From Chara braunii (lineage: Eukaryota > Streptophyta > Charophyceae > Charales > Characeae), in the NCBI GenBank assembly GCA_003427395.1, contig BFEA01000089.1, positions 3,268,541-3,288,554 on the forward strand: 20,014 nucleotides of DNA, in the 5' to 3' direction. Below are positions 1 to 8,899 of this stretch, in pieces (the first letter of the stretch is position 1; each line of letters starts with the position of its first letter). The notes beneath the pieces were generated by a model that was not told the origin of the DNA, ran no database searches, and saw only the letters and a list, made by a program, of their open reading frames with translations. The position numbers were made by a program, and so were the translations under genes.

Positions 1-194
1 GTTTTTTTGGCCTGTTTCCTTTTTTGACGTTTGCACTATGGTCTCATATCGTTTGTTTTTAAAATTTTTGATGAAATTCACACCGCAATTGACAATGAAA
101 ACGGCGAATATTTGGGCCCCCGTTAACCGTCTCTCCCCCTTGGGGGCGATCGACACCCCTTCATGATTAGAGTTTGAGGGCAGGTCAACTCTAA

Positions 195-1367
195 TCAAAA
201 AAGGGAGGTGGGCATCTTTCCTACTCCTACCCGATGGCCGACAGAGAAGAACAAGTCACCATGTAGAAACAGCAGATAGAAGGGGGGGGAAACGGCAGAT
301 TGATCCTTCAACCCCAAGCCCCATCTCACCAGGCACATCACTCCGCATATAACCCTCTTATCCGTGTCTACTCCACTTCCCACCACGTCAGCATGGGGCT
401 TCTTTCCTGTCGTGCTGATGCTCTTTGCCCTGCTGCTCCCGTGGTCGTTGCTGCCGCCGTCGTCGCCGCTTCCACCGCCGCCATCGTTGCCGCCATCCTC
501 GTAGTTGTTGTTGTTGTCATCCCCATCTCTGTTGTTGTTGTTGTCATCCCCATCACTGTTATCATCCCCAATCCCCACATCTCTATCGCCATCATCGCAG
601 CCACCGCTGTCACCGCTGCCGCCATCATCGCAGTTGTTGTTGTTATCATCCCCATCGTCGTTGTTGTTGTTATCTGTCCCAATTCCCACCGCATCGCTGC
701 TGCCGTGGTCATCGCTGCCATTGTAGTCTTCGCCGTTGTCGACATAATTGTTGACGTTGTTGTTGTTGCTGTTGATGCTGACATCCTTGTCGCTGTGACC
801 GTTTTTGTTGTCGTTGTTTTTGTTGTTGAAGTCGTTGTTGTTGCTGATGTTGTTGTTGTCATTGTTATTATCACTAACTTAAAGCCCGTTGTTGTTGTCG
901 TTGTCGCTGTTGTTGTTGTAGTCGTTGTTGTTGTTAATATTGTTGTTGTTGTTGTTGTCGGTGTTGACGACGGAGTTAGCCTTGTCCTCCTGCGCTCCAT
1001 TCTCCTGCCAGTTCTCATCCTCCTTGTCGTCATTGCCCGTCAACCGCTCCTCCAGCTTATAGCGCAGGTTACGGCCCTCAGCGAAGAGGGCATAACAGGT
1101 AGACATCATGCCATGTGCCCTCGTCCAATCGATGCAGGATTCTAGTTGGGGATCCGGCCCCTCCTCCAGCTCCCAGATGATGTCCAGCATGTCGTCGGCC
1201 ATATTCTTCACCCAGCCAGCCAGAGAGGCCGCTCCCCCTACGTCCTCTGGCTCCTCGTGCGATCGCAAAGACAGCTCGCCCTCCATCACCTGCAACCTCC
1301 TGCATCCTTCTTCCAAGGTCATCAGCCAGTCGTCCGCTCCTCGTTGTAGCTCCCCCCCCAACTCCAT
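195..1367 (-). pseudogene. Asn/Asp-rich hypothetical protein ORF, interrupted by one stop
   Basis: One reading frame stays open from an ATG at 1365-1367 to a stop at 195, except for a single TAA at 879-881. The first ~100 residues look like ordinary protein. They are acidic, probably helical, and contain stretches such as ADDWLMTLEEGCRR, WVKNMADDMLDIIWELEE and LRYKLEERL. After that the frame becomes Asn/Asp/Gly-rich (AAC, AAT and GAC codons) for about 200 residues, then ends in a mixed tail. Both sides of the stop have the same Asn-rich composition, so the stop looks like a point mutation inside one ORF. The frame closes 14 codons upstream of the ATG. A neighbouring frame gives a plausible longer N-terminus from about 1494 that would join at the C8/G8 run at 1352-1359. 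I do not recognise the family. It may be a decaying gene, a member of a repeated gene family, or a chance ORF over a trinucleotide tract. Confidence 0.35.
500..980. repeat. Imperfect GTT/GTC (AAC/GAC) trinucleotide tract
   Basis: Roughly 480 bases are dominated by GTT, GTC, ATC and ATT triplets on the + strand. Pure GTT runs of four or five units occur, for example around 505-518, 531-543 and 940-957. On the - strand this encodes Asn/Asp-rich protein. In the + frames it gives artificial Val-rich or Leu/Ser-rich ORFs. The phase is kept over the whole length in the - strand frame, which favours expansion inside a coding frame, but a simple non-coding trinucleotide repeat remains possible. Confidence 0.85.
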
Positions 1368-1408
1368 CTCTAGCCCAGATAGCTGCGCCCCTCTTGTGTT
1401 TCCGCTTC

Positions 1409-3444
1409 AACGTCACGGCTGGCGCTACCCCTGCCCGCGCGTCATGGGACGGCCACGTCACCAATGACAGACGCCACGTGGCAAAAGGTGCCACGTGCGA
1501 CTGTCGGGCGCGCGTACAGGCCTAGCAGCCGAGTAGCTTCCCTCCCCAGGCGCTAGTCTCGCCGGAGGGACCGGGCCTTGCCGGTCCGCCGGCTTCAGGG
1601 CGCTAGCGCTAGCTTCACAATCCAGGACTCCTGCCCTTCTTTTCTTAAGATGAGGCCAATGCCGGAGGCTCAAATTCAGGTGACACAACACACCACTGAA
1701 AACCCACGCCTCTTTCCACTAGGACTGAAAGCCCAGGCATATGACAAGGTGGCCTCTTGTTGCGTTTCTAGGGCACCTCGTGCAGCTGTTTTCACGTTCT
1801 TCTTCTAGGATCATTCTTCATTAGCATAAAGTGCAACAACGCTGAACCTGTTTTCTAAATTTCTAGGTCCTCCCTAGATGTCTGCAAGGAGATAGGTAGT
1901 GTAGAATTTCCTCAACTAAAGCTGGTTGTAACGGTCGTGACTCACATTCAGGAAAAGTACGAGTGTGAGTATGCCCTCGGGCTTTCTCCCAAGCACTCCT
2001 AACACCCAAAATCCAATGAGAACATAATGAAAATGGAGAATGGGCCACATAGAATGAGCTTCCCTGTTAGGTTCCATCAATCATGAGGGTGTGCGAACAG
2101 ATTTGAGTCCCCGCCCGCTTTTCTCCTCCATTCCGAGAGAGGATCACAACCCCACCTTCGTCTTTCTCCTTATGGATGACCCACGCGGTCCCACTGTGCA
2201 TTAGTGGCAACACCACCTTTTTTTCGTTTTTACAAAAGCCGCCTGAACAATTTCACGATTTACGTGTGTCACCCTTGCCATGGGTCCTGCTGAACTTCTC
2301 TGTATTATTGCAATTTTAACTGATGCCCTGAGGGACAACGCTACCCTTTTCAAGAACAGCATTATGATAAAGGACTTCCTTGCATGCAGTACAGTGACAA
2401 AGTCATCATTGGAGGCAACACACATGGAACAGACACCCGTGCTTGCCCTCCACATCATGCGCTGGGGTGATACCCCTGAAGTATAGGACTCGTAACTTGA
2501 AGGAACCTCCTTTCTGTGGGGGAAGCGAAAGAGAAACTTTTAGGCAGATCAAAGGGGGGAAACGACAAACAAGGGAACAGTAATTGGAGAGGAGAGAAAC
2601 CAGCCGAAAATTCGCTACGGTAACCATGCATATTGGGGCAAGTAAACACTATCCTGAAGGTATACTCACACTAGGGCTGTTTTGTTTTTCCACAGCCTCG
2701 AGGTATCATCATCCGACTGACCGGCCCCAGGTAATTCACAGTTGTTTTGCTCATCCGAGCCCAGACGACAACAGGCAATTCCTAGTTATTTTGTAAATCT
2801 GATCCCATCAGGACTTGAGGGCATCAGGATTCGACCTGAAGTCTGTGTATCAACAGTTCACGCGTGTACCATTTCTTTTTCCTTTTCAAAAGCTAAGATA
2901 ACGAGGTGATAGTCCGTGTGCCTGAGGTAGGATAGTGGGAATACGGGGTGTGCTGGGAGAATTGATGAGAGAATGGGTTGGGAGGCGGTCTCACAAATGG
3001 AACAATTGACAATGTCAGGACAGGCCTCTACAACCCCATGGGCATTTAAAAAAAAAACAAAACAAAACAAAAAAAAAGGACAACCAATGGCTGGCTGATG
3101 CAGCGACCACCGTGTGTCTGGAACGGGGCCTCTACAACAAGCGATATTCTTCTCTCAATTTTAGCTTTCACTACCTACCTAGCACGATCTAAGCCTATAG
3201 AGGGGACCCAGCAAGCAAAGGTACCTCTCACAATCAAGGGGATGCATGCCGACCCCCGCCCTAATAGGAAGTGGTCAAGGAGTAGGGTGGGGCCACATCA
3301 AGTAACAGCAATCTACTCACACACCGCACACAACCCCATGCACAGAAACACATACACCCCCGTAATGGCCAAAGACCCTACCAATACGGATCGGGGGAAG
3401 TAACCCAACTATCTCAGTTGCTTGGCACCAAACGATGGCAAGCA
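1409..3444. other. No supported gene; low-similarity intergenic sequence
   Basis: Only short ORFs with no domain-like content occur here. Visible structure is minor. A 7-bp hairpin GGACCGG/CCGGTCC lies at 1568-1587 in GC-rich sequence. A perfect 12-base palindrome GCTAGCGCTAGC lies at 1602-1613. An A-rich stretch interrupted by single C residues lies at about 3049-3078. I see no splice-consistent exon series. Confidence 0.5.
3048..3078. repeat. A-rich tract with interspersed C
   Basis: A run of A residues is broken by single C residues at regular places, in the pattern A(n)C A4 C A4 C A(n). It could be the tail of a retroposed sequence on the + strand, but no matching element body was recognised to its left. 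It may be simple low-complexity DNA. Confidence 0.6.
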
Positions 3445-3450
3445 TGTGCA

Positions 3451-3521
3451 GGTGGTTTGTGGGGATTGAACCCATGACCTCCTGAATGCCACTTGTGTGC
3501 CTAACAAACTGAGCTAGGCCG
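3451..3521 (-). pseudogene. tRNA-derived relic (SINE head or tRNA pseudogene)
   Basis: Read on the - strand, the segment starts GCGGCC-TAGCTCAGTTTGTTAGGC, where the part after the dash resembles the RNA polymerase III box A and tRNA D arm. About 35 bases later it has GGTTCAATCCC, a good box B and T-loop. The T stem is ATGGG/CCCAC, with one A-C mismatch at its base. The anticodon stem does not pair, the acceptor 5' strand is one base short, and several C-A mismatches are present, so this is not a functional tRNA. The normal spacing of the two boxes suggests a tRNA-derived SINE head or a decayed tRNA copy. No poly-T tail on the + strand, which a - strand SINE would show, was found nearby. Confidence 0.5.
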
Positions 3522-3821
3522 CTTGCTCAGCAGTGTGTACCATTCAGCTCCATGCCATTGGGCTGGGTAGGGACTGTTTTCATTTTTATCCCATTGCCAG
3601 CAGGCAATGCTCCCAACCATTAGATGGAGCCCAGCAAAGAAGGGTAGACCGCAAACCTCACGGCTTCCTGTGGGCACAAGGCTACTTTTTCCTCGAGTTC
3701 TGGGGACTAGAAGGGTAGATGCAATCCTCGATCATGTTTTGTGACTGGACTTGGCGAGAGGGCTTAGGTGCCCCAAGGCGTGTGACATACTTTCGGGAAA
3801 CTTTTCCTTCTGAGGAGTGGG

Positions 3822-4049
3822 CTCCAGGTGGAGGCGCCATAAAGGCCCATAATGATTTTGAACCTGCAAATCAAGCCCACTATCTAACCCACTTCACTTT
3901 CAGCCTTCCTGGTGCCCTCCCAAATTTACATCGGCTTGTGTCTTTGTGACAATTTTTAGGAAGGGATAAGATCATAAGGAAGGCTGAAAGTGACGTGGGT
4001 TAGATAGTGGGTTTGATTTGCAGGTTCAAAATGGTGCCTCCACCTGGAG
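3822..4049. repeat. Long imperfect inverted repeat (foldback element)
   Basis: The left arm (3822-3910) and the right arm (3977-4049) are reverse complements with few mismatches. They begin at CTCCAGGTGGAGGC on the left and end at GCCTCCACCTGGAG on the right, with CAGCCTTCCT/AGGAAGGCTG at the inner ends. About 18 extra bases near 3840-3857 in the left arm are missing from the right arm. The 66-base spacer runs from 3911 to 3976. No ORF is associated. Possible origins are a small foldback transposon, a MITE or an inverted duplication. A hairpin RNA precursor is possible but unsupported. Confidence 0.8.
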
Positions 4050-4126
4050 GTGAATAGGCCTGTGTCTCACAATTTGGGATAGCTCTCTCGAGCTGGGTAG
4101 TGGTCCTAGTGCTCCTCACGGTGGAA

Positions 4127-4177
4127 TTGTGAGGTCCCCAGTTTCAAGGTTCTATATCTAAACTGGGGACTTCACAA
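4127..4177. repeat. 18-bp-stem hairpin
   Basis: Left arm 4127-4144 (TTGTGAGGTCCCCAGTTT) pairs with right arm 4160-4177 (AAACTGGGGACTTCACAA) over 18 positions. Only one of them, a G-T, is not Watson-Crick. The loop of 15 bases runs from 4145 to 4159. The left arm can also pair with CCTCAC just upstream at 4114-4119. No T tract follows. The function is unknown. Confidence 0.85.
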
Positions 4178-4193
4178 GTGACACGTGTGTGAG

Positions 4194-4270
4194 CAATGGC
4201 GGGCTTGCTAGCACTCACATTTACTCTGGCTGCAGGCAGCGGGCAATGGTGGGCTTGCTAGCACTCGCAG
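4194..4270. repeat. Dispersed repeat, copy 1 (two ~50-bp-spaced units)
   Basis: The 24-base unit CAATGGCGGGCTTGCTAGCA plus CTCA occurs at 4194-4217 and again, nearly identical, at 4244-4267. Between them lies CTCTGGCTGCAGGCAGCGGG. The same arrangement recurs at 6718-6828, so this is a dispersed repeat family. Confidence 0.8.
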
Positions 4271-5175
4271 AGCCGCGCTTGTGATGCACCAACCTCGCAC
4301 CCCGCATGCCATTCTGTGCCCGCGAACGCCGATCAGAGTAGTTGGGGGTGTGGCCGAGGATTCTTGGCCGGTGGGGTTGAATCGCCCGGGCGGAATGGGG
4401 GATTCTTGTTTCGTGCCGAGGTGTTTTCCTCTTGGGTTTAAACCGTCGTCGAGGGCAAAGGAGAGATACAAGGGACGAAGAGAGAGATTATTCCGAAGCG
4501 ACCAGCTCTGTCCTGTTTTCAGGAATTTGCGCTCGCCCAAGGAGACGGAAGGTGACGCGCTACGCGGGCAACCATCGGCAAATTTAAACCCGAAAGAGAA
4601 ACAAAAAGGAAAAGAAAAGGACAGGGAAGCGGAATTTTACCGCTCCCCACTGCGCCAGGTTCGCGCAAACTTTGTAGCGGTCACTCAAGACTATGGAATT
4701 TTCAGGCCTCGGTGTCAGATTCGTCGAGCCAGCGCGGGCATCCTAGTGTGGTGGCCCCGAGTGTGGGGTGGGCCGAGGGAACCCAGGTTCGAAAGTTAGC
4801 CGGGAGCATGTCCACGTTGCGGGAGAGTTCTGGGAACCGAGCCACACCTTCGTATCCCAGGACTAGTCTTCGGCAGGAACACAAATCCCCCTAAAGACAA
4901 CAGCGGCAGATAAACCGAGGCCTCCATGTGGCGTGGGCCGCGGACCAGGGCAACACAGTCAGATCAGCGTAGGGCAGTATCAGGGGAGGGGAAGAAAACC
5001 GACCAATCAACACAAACCCACTCCCTCCTATGTGGCAGGCTCTATCGGGGTTAATATAAAGATGAGTCTGATAGGGTCCTCGCAAAGTGCTCGGCACATC
5101 CGCGTCGCAGTACACACTATCGTCGTCTGCAATTGAGAAGGACGACAACACACTGCGATGGACCAATACGAAGGT
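4271..5175. other. GC-rich stretch without a supported gene
   Basis: Open frames occur on both strands, a 172-codon one at 4281-4799 (+) and a 130-codon one at 4891-5283 (-). Neither shows a domain, a conserved motif or a convincing start context. The + frame contains a Lys/Glu-rich segment (KEKQKGKEKDREAEF) that could belong to a real exon, but nothing else supports this. Confidence 0.4.
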
Positions 5176-5201
5176 TGAGCACGGGCAAGGGCCCGTGCTC
5201 A
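5176..5201. repeat. Perfect 11-bp hairpin
   Basis: TGAGCACGGGC (5176-5186), a four-base loop AAGG, and GCCCGTGCTCA (5191-5201) form a perfect GC-rich stem. No T run follows, so it is not an intrinsic terminator of the bacterial kind. Its surroundings hold no recognised gene. Confidence 0.9.
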
Positions 5202-6717
5202 CATCTGTCGAGACAAACGCTGGCTCCATGCAAAGATCAATAGGACCCGCCTTACTCTCTCGCTCTTGTTCTCTTTGCGTCAACCTGAATGCTGGTTCAG
5301 GGATCTTGGGTCGTGATCGTAGTTTAGTTACTAGGACGAAGGTGACCTCGGTCGAGTCGCGGAGATATCAGCCGTGTTGCGGAGGTGCGGGCGACTGATC
5401 TCCCCGGTTATCGAGTGTAACTCGTGGGGTGACGCTTGCTCGACGCCCGTTTGTCCCAGATCTCACACGCAGGGGGAGAGAGGGAAGAGGTCGGCGCCGA
5501 TCCCGCATATGCACGCAACGTGGGGATCGGAAAGGGGTCAGGGAGGGGAGGGAGATCCAACACACTCATGCATCCATGCAGACGGTCGACATCCAACATT
5601 CCCAGAAGGTGCACCTGTAAGTGCCCACACATCTATTCATCCAGCTACCTTGGACAGTGAGACACTCAGCGTCCATAGACTCTCGTACCACATCATGCAT
5701 ACAACAGAATACCCACACTTTGGGACCTTGCACACATCATGCTTGGACAAAGCAGCAATGGAGATAAAAGCGAGTTCCTCACTATGCAAAATTTCTCACA
5801 CGACTGCCCCCCCTGGGCCCAACCCCCAATCCATCAGAACCACTGACGACCACAGCCACAAGGTCCTGCCGCTGCTGGCGTCCGGTCTCCACCATCGCTC
5901 GGTCACTCCGACTGCCTTTAACCCTCAAGTCTACCATCAAGCCCGTTCCACGTCGTCACTCCTCCCGTCACTTGGGCACGTCAAGCCTGCTCGACGCTGT
6001 GGACCTTGCACGTAGCTCGCACAGTATTGCAGCCGAGATCAAAGAGGAGGAGAGGAAGGGGCTGCGGGAATTTATAGCGCGGAAGGCGGTAGGGTGTCAG
6101 CGCGAGGTGCGGGTGGCAAAGGGGTGTAGATGAGCATGACAAAAGAAACGCCAAGGTTCTAAGAGGATCAAAGGAGGCGGGTTCAACTTGAAGGTTCCAT
6201 GTAATTGGGGTGGTCGTTCAAGTGGTGCGCGCTTTCTATTTTCACCATGTTGATCCGACCATCCCAACTACACAGCCAATCGCTAGCGATGATGGGTAAG
6301 GAGAGGATCGAACTTTGGTCGTGGGAAGACGAAGAGGCATGCAAGAAGGGAATGCGCAGCAAGAAGGGAAGATGGCGCGGAGATGCAAGGCGAGGAAATG
6401 GGTTTACGCGGCGTGTGAAAATTTGAAAAACAGCCCCGTGCGCAAAAAATCAAAATTTCCGCCCATACTAATTCATAACCGTTTCTTGGATTTCCCGGTG
6501 TGGTTGCTAACCGACTAAGCGAAAGAGGTCATCGGGGGCAGTTCTGAAAAATATAAGTTTTTGTTCCGACCCCCATCCCCCCTTTTTTGCACGAAAAGAA
6601 AAAGAAAACAAAAATAGCCCCCCCCGTTTCCGATCACCCAGAACCCGTACTTCGTGGGATTTTCCTTTAAGGATACGGGAAGCTGCTGAGTACGGATCCT
6701 GGCTTATCACACGCTTG
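5202..6717. other. No supported gene
   Basis: A 213-codon frame runs on the + strand from 5374 to 6015 but begins at a non-ATG codon. It has low-complexity His/Ser/Pro/Thr content and no recognisable domain, so I regard it as probably fortuitous. The remaining sequence has G- and C-runs and nothing else I can name. Confidence 0.4.
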
Positions 6718-6828
6718 CACTGGCTGCGGGCAGCGGGCAATGGCGGGCTTGCCAACACTCACGTGTGGGCACTGGCGAGCTTGTTGGCTACGGGCAGAAG
6801 GCAATGGAAGGCTTGCTAGCGCTCGCAT
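6718..6828. repeat. Dispersed repeat, copy 2
   Basis: CACTGGCTGCGGGCAGCGGG (6718-6737) is followed by CAATGGCGGGCTTGCCAACA plus CTCA (6738-6761). A partial unit follows at 6771-6790, and then CAATGGAAGGCTTGCTAGCG plus CTCG (6802-6825). It matches the copy at 4194-4270 in sequence and order, with a 64-base rather than 50-base distance between the outer units. Confidence 0.8.
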
Positions 6829-7301
6829 CTGACACACGAGCTTACATGCATGAACGGGTTTCTGAGCCCCTTCCTTTTCTGGGGGGTTCTTTCTTTGGTA
6901 ACCAGGCTCGAACTAATCCAGTTTCAGTTCCTTTACCCGGTCCAGATTGCATTCCCGCCTAATGATGACGGCATGGCTCAATTTGCCTCAGTCGACATGG
7001 GGATGCCATTATCGTTTTCCGAGCCCCTCGCTGTTCGCAGGGCTTATCCTTGATGGACTTTGATGTATGGGACACGTTGACCAATCCAGACCCTTCGATT
7101 TAAATTTGCTTCTTTTGAAATTGTCCCTGTATTTTACTGTGCTTTTGGAATTGTCCTTGAGCGCGCTTGAAATTCTTTGTCTCTCAGCTTTCCCGAGTTC
7201 CGGATATCACGAGTGCCATATTCTGCAACGAGTCCTTTGAATCTTTGTGCATGTACATTTTAGAGACGTCCTCGCAAGCCATGTGAATTTTTTGTTGATG
7301 A
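6829..7301. other. No supported gene
   Basis: Unremarkable sequence, with a T-rich second half around 7100-7300 and only short ORFs. Confidence 0.5.
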
Positions 7302-7324
7302 TTTTTTTTTTTTTTTTTTTTTTT
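7302..7324. repeat. Poly-T tract (T23)
   Basis: An uninterrupted run of 23 T residues on the + strand. It could be the poly-A tail of a retroposed sequence on the - strand, whose body would lie at higher coordinates (7325 onward). I do not recognise such a body. Confidence 0.9.
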
Positions 7325-7343
7325 GTGGAGAAAGCCCTGGGTT

Positions 7344-7383
7344 GATGCTAGAGTAGCCGATAAGAGCAGACTACCCTAGCATT
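7344..7383. repeat. Imperfect hairpin next to the poly-T tract
   Basis: TGCTAGAGTAG (7346-7356) pairs with CTACCCTAGCA (7371-7381) with one A-C mismatch. The stem extends by one A-T and one G-T pair on the outside. The loop is 14 bases. Confidence 0.7.
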
Positions 7384-7908
7384 CCCTCGGAGGTTCCGTC
7401 TATTGGTGGGGAGCAGCACCTGCTGGAAAGCGGGTCCAGCGTCCCTCACATGTGGAAAATAAATAATGTTGTGATCACAGTTGAAACAGACCTCTTCACC
7501 CATAGTGGGGTGCCAGATATAACATTCTTTTTCTAGCATTTACAACTATTAAAAGGAAATGTTGATATGGAGATCTAATCCTCCGTTTCTCCTTCTTTTT
7601 CAAGCGTATCCTTTCCATACCATGACAGCGGTGCCATTGCATTTTGGGGTAATGTGAAAAGGCGCGGTAACTCTTGAGCATGGTGGAGAGGTATTGAGAG
7701 ATCCACGAAGGTCCATTCATTTAATTTTAACTTGTAGTCCCTGACTGTGTATCTTTTTAACGCAGAACGAGGGAATTAAACTTCCGTTGAATCCCGTTAA
7801 ACTCCAAAAAATCCCGTTGAATTCGCGTTAAACGCGAAAATGGGCCGCTCCCGTGCTTTTCGGAAAAACAGAATTGATGCACGGAGTCCGAAACACGTGG
7901 CCCTAGGC

Positions 7909-7952
7909 AAAAAAAAATAAAAATAAAATAATAATAATAAAAAAATAAAATC
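7909..7952. repeat. A/T-only tract (A-runs and ATA units)
   Basis: A low-complexity stretch of A runs separated by single T residues, including four consecutive AAT-type units. It lies directly left of the GT-rich minisatellite. Confidence 0.8.
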
Positions 7953-7976
7953 CTCCCAACCCCCAACGCCCCAGTT

Positions 7977-8330
7977 ATGTGTGTGTAGGTGTGCTGTGTG
8001 TGCGCGTATCTGTATATGTGTGTGTCTGCCGTGAGAGTGTGTCTGTGTATGAATATGAATGTATGCGCGTGTGTTTGTGTATGTGTGTGTTTGTAATGTG
8101 TGTGTGTGTGTCTATGTATGTGTGTGTTTGTAAGTGTGTGTGTGTATGTGTGTGTTTGTAAGTGTGTGTGTGTGTATGTGTGTGTTTGTAAGTGTGTGTG
8201 TATATGTGTGTGTTTGTAAGTGTGTGTGTGTATGTGTGTGTTTGTAAGTGTGTGTGTGTATGTGTGTGTTTGTAAGTGTGTGTGTGTATGTGTGTGTTTG
8301 TAAGTGTGTGTGTGTGTAAGTGTAAGTGTG
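7977..8330. repeat. GT-rich minisatellite with ~28-bp units
   Basis: Six consecutive units, each beginning TAAGTG and ending GTGTGTTTG, lie at 8131-8158, 8159-8188, 8189-8216, 8217-8244, 8245-8272 and 8273-8300. Five are 28 bases long. The second is 30 bases and carries one extra GT. Degenerate units precede them (about 7977-8130) and a broken unit follows (8301-8330). The His/Thr-repeat ORF on the other strand is a by-product of this tract. Confidence 0.92.
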
Positions 8331-8567
8331 TCGGTGCGTGCGCGTGAGAGTGTCTCGCCTTACTTACAACCTCGTTCCCCAACACACAGATTCCACTTGC
8401 ACCCAAGGACCACCCTGCGCCACACCGAGCTTACACCAGCGCAGCTCGGCTATGGCTGCCTGCTCCTTCCTGCTGGCCCCTGAGCGCGTGAGTGGCACGA
8501 ACTACAGCGCGGCAGCGGGTACGAAGCATGCAGCCAGCACCCGAATGCCCAATGTGGAGGCAGACCA

Positions 8568-8681
8568 TTTGCTATATCGAAGTGGCCTGCTTGTGTTCAG
8601 TCCCAGGAAGCTTCCGGTAGGCCCTTTGCTATATCGAAGTGGCCTGCTTGTGTCCAGTCCCAGGAAGCTTCCGGTAGGCCC
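8568..8681. repeat. 57-bp tandem duplication
   Basis: Two adjacent copies, 8568-8624 and 8625-8681, both begin TTTGCTATATCGAAGTGGCC and differ at one base (TTCAG versus CCAG context near 8596/8653). The length is a multiple of three, so an open frame continues through it on both strands. A coding role is not otherwise supported. Confidence 0.9.
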
Positions 8682-8899
8682 CAGTAGCCTGAGGCACAAC
8701 ACGAACGAGAACAGGCCTTGGGCCTGAGGTGGTTGCACGCCCCCAACTGCCTTTGGCCTGTGTTTGGCCCAGTACCCGTATCCAGCCCAGGGCCTGCTTT
8801 CCATACATTCACACAGGCGGCCCAGGACATGGGTTCCCTCAACCAACTGATGCCAGACTCATGCAACCTGCTACAGGCCCAATTTTATATTTGTGTGTT

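Noticed and set aside
368-1033. Thr/Met-rich ORF on the - strand
   Set aside because: It is another frame of the same trinucleotide tract (ACA, ACG and ATG triplets) and has no independent support.
300-1145. 281-codon Val/Ile-rich ORF on the + strand that looks like a membrane protein
   Set aside because: It is the complement of the Asn/Asp-rich trinucleotide tract. GTT and GTC triplets give Val runs automatically, and no normal membrane-segment pattern is present.
4281-4799. 172-codon ORF with a charged Lys/Glu segment
   Set aside because: There is no recognisable domain, and part of its region overlaps the edge of a dispersed repeat. Evidence is too weak to call a gene.
5374-6015. 213-codon ORF as a new gene
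   Set aside because: The start is not ATG, composition is low-complexity, no domain is seen, and GC-rich DNA gives long chance ORFs.
7975-8406. His/Thr repeat protein on the - strand and a Cys/Val repeat ORF on the + strand
   Set aside because: Both are translations of the GT minisatellite.
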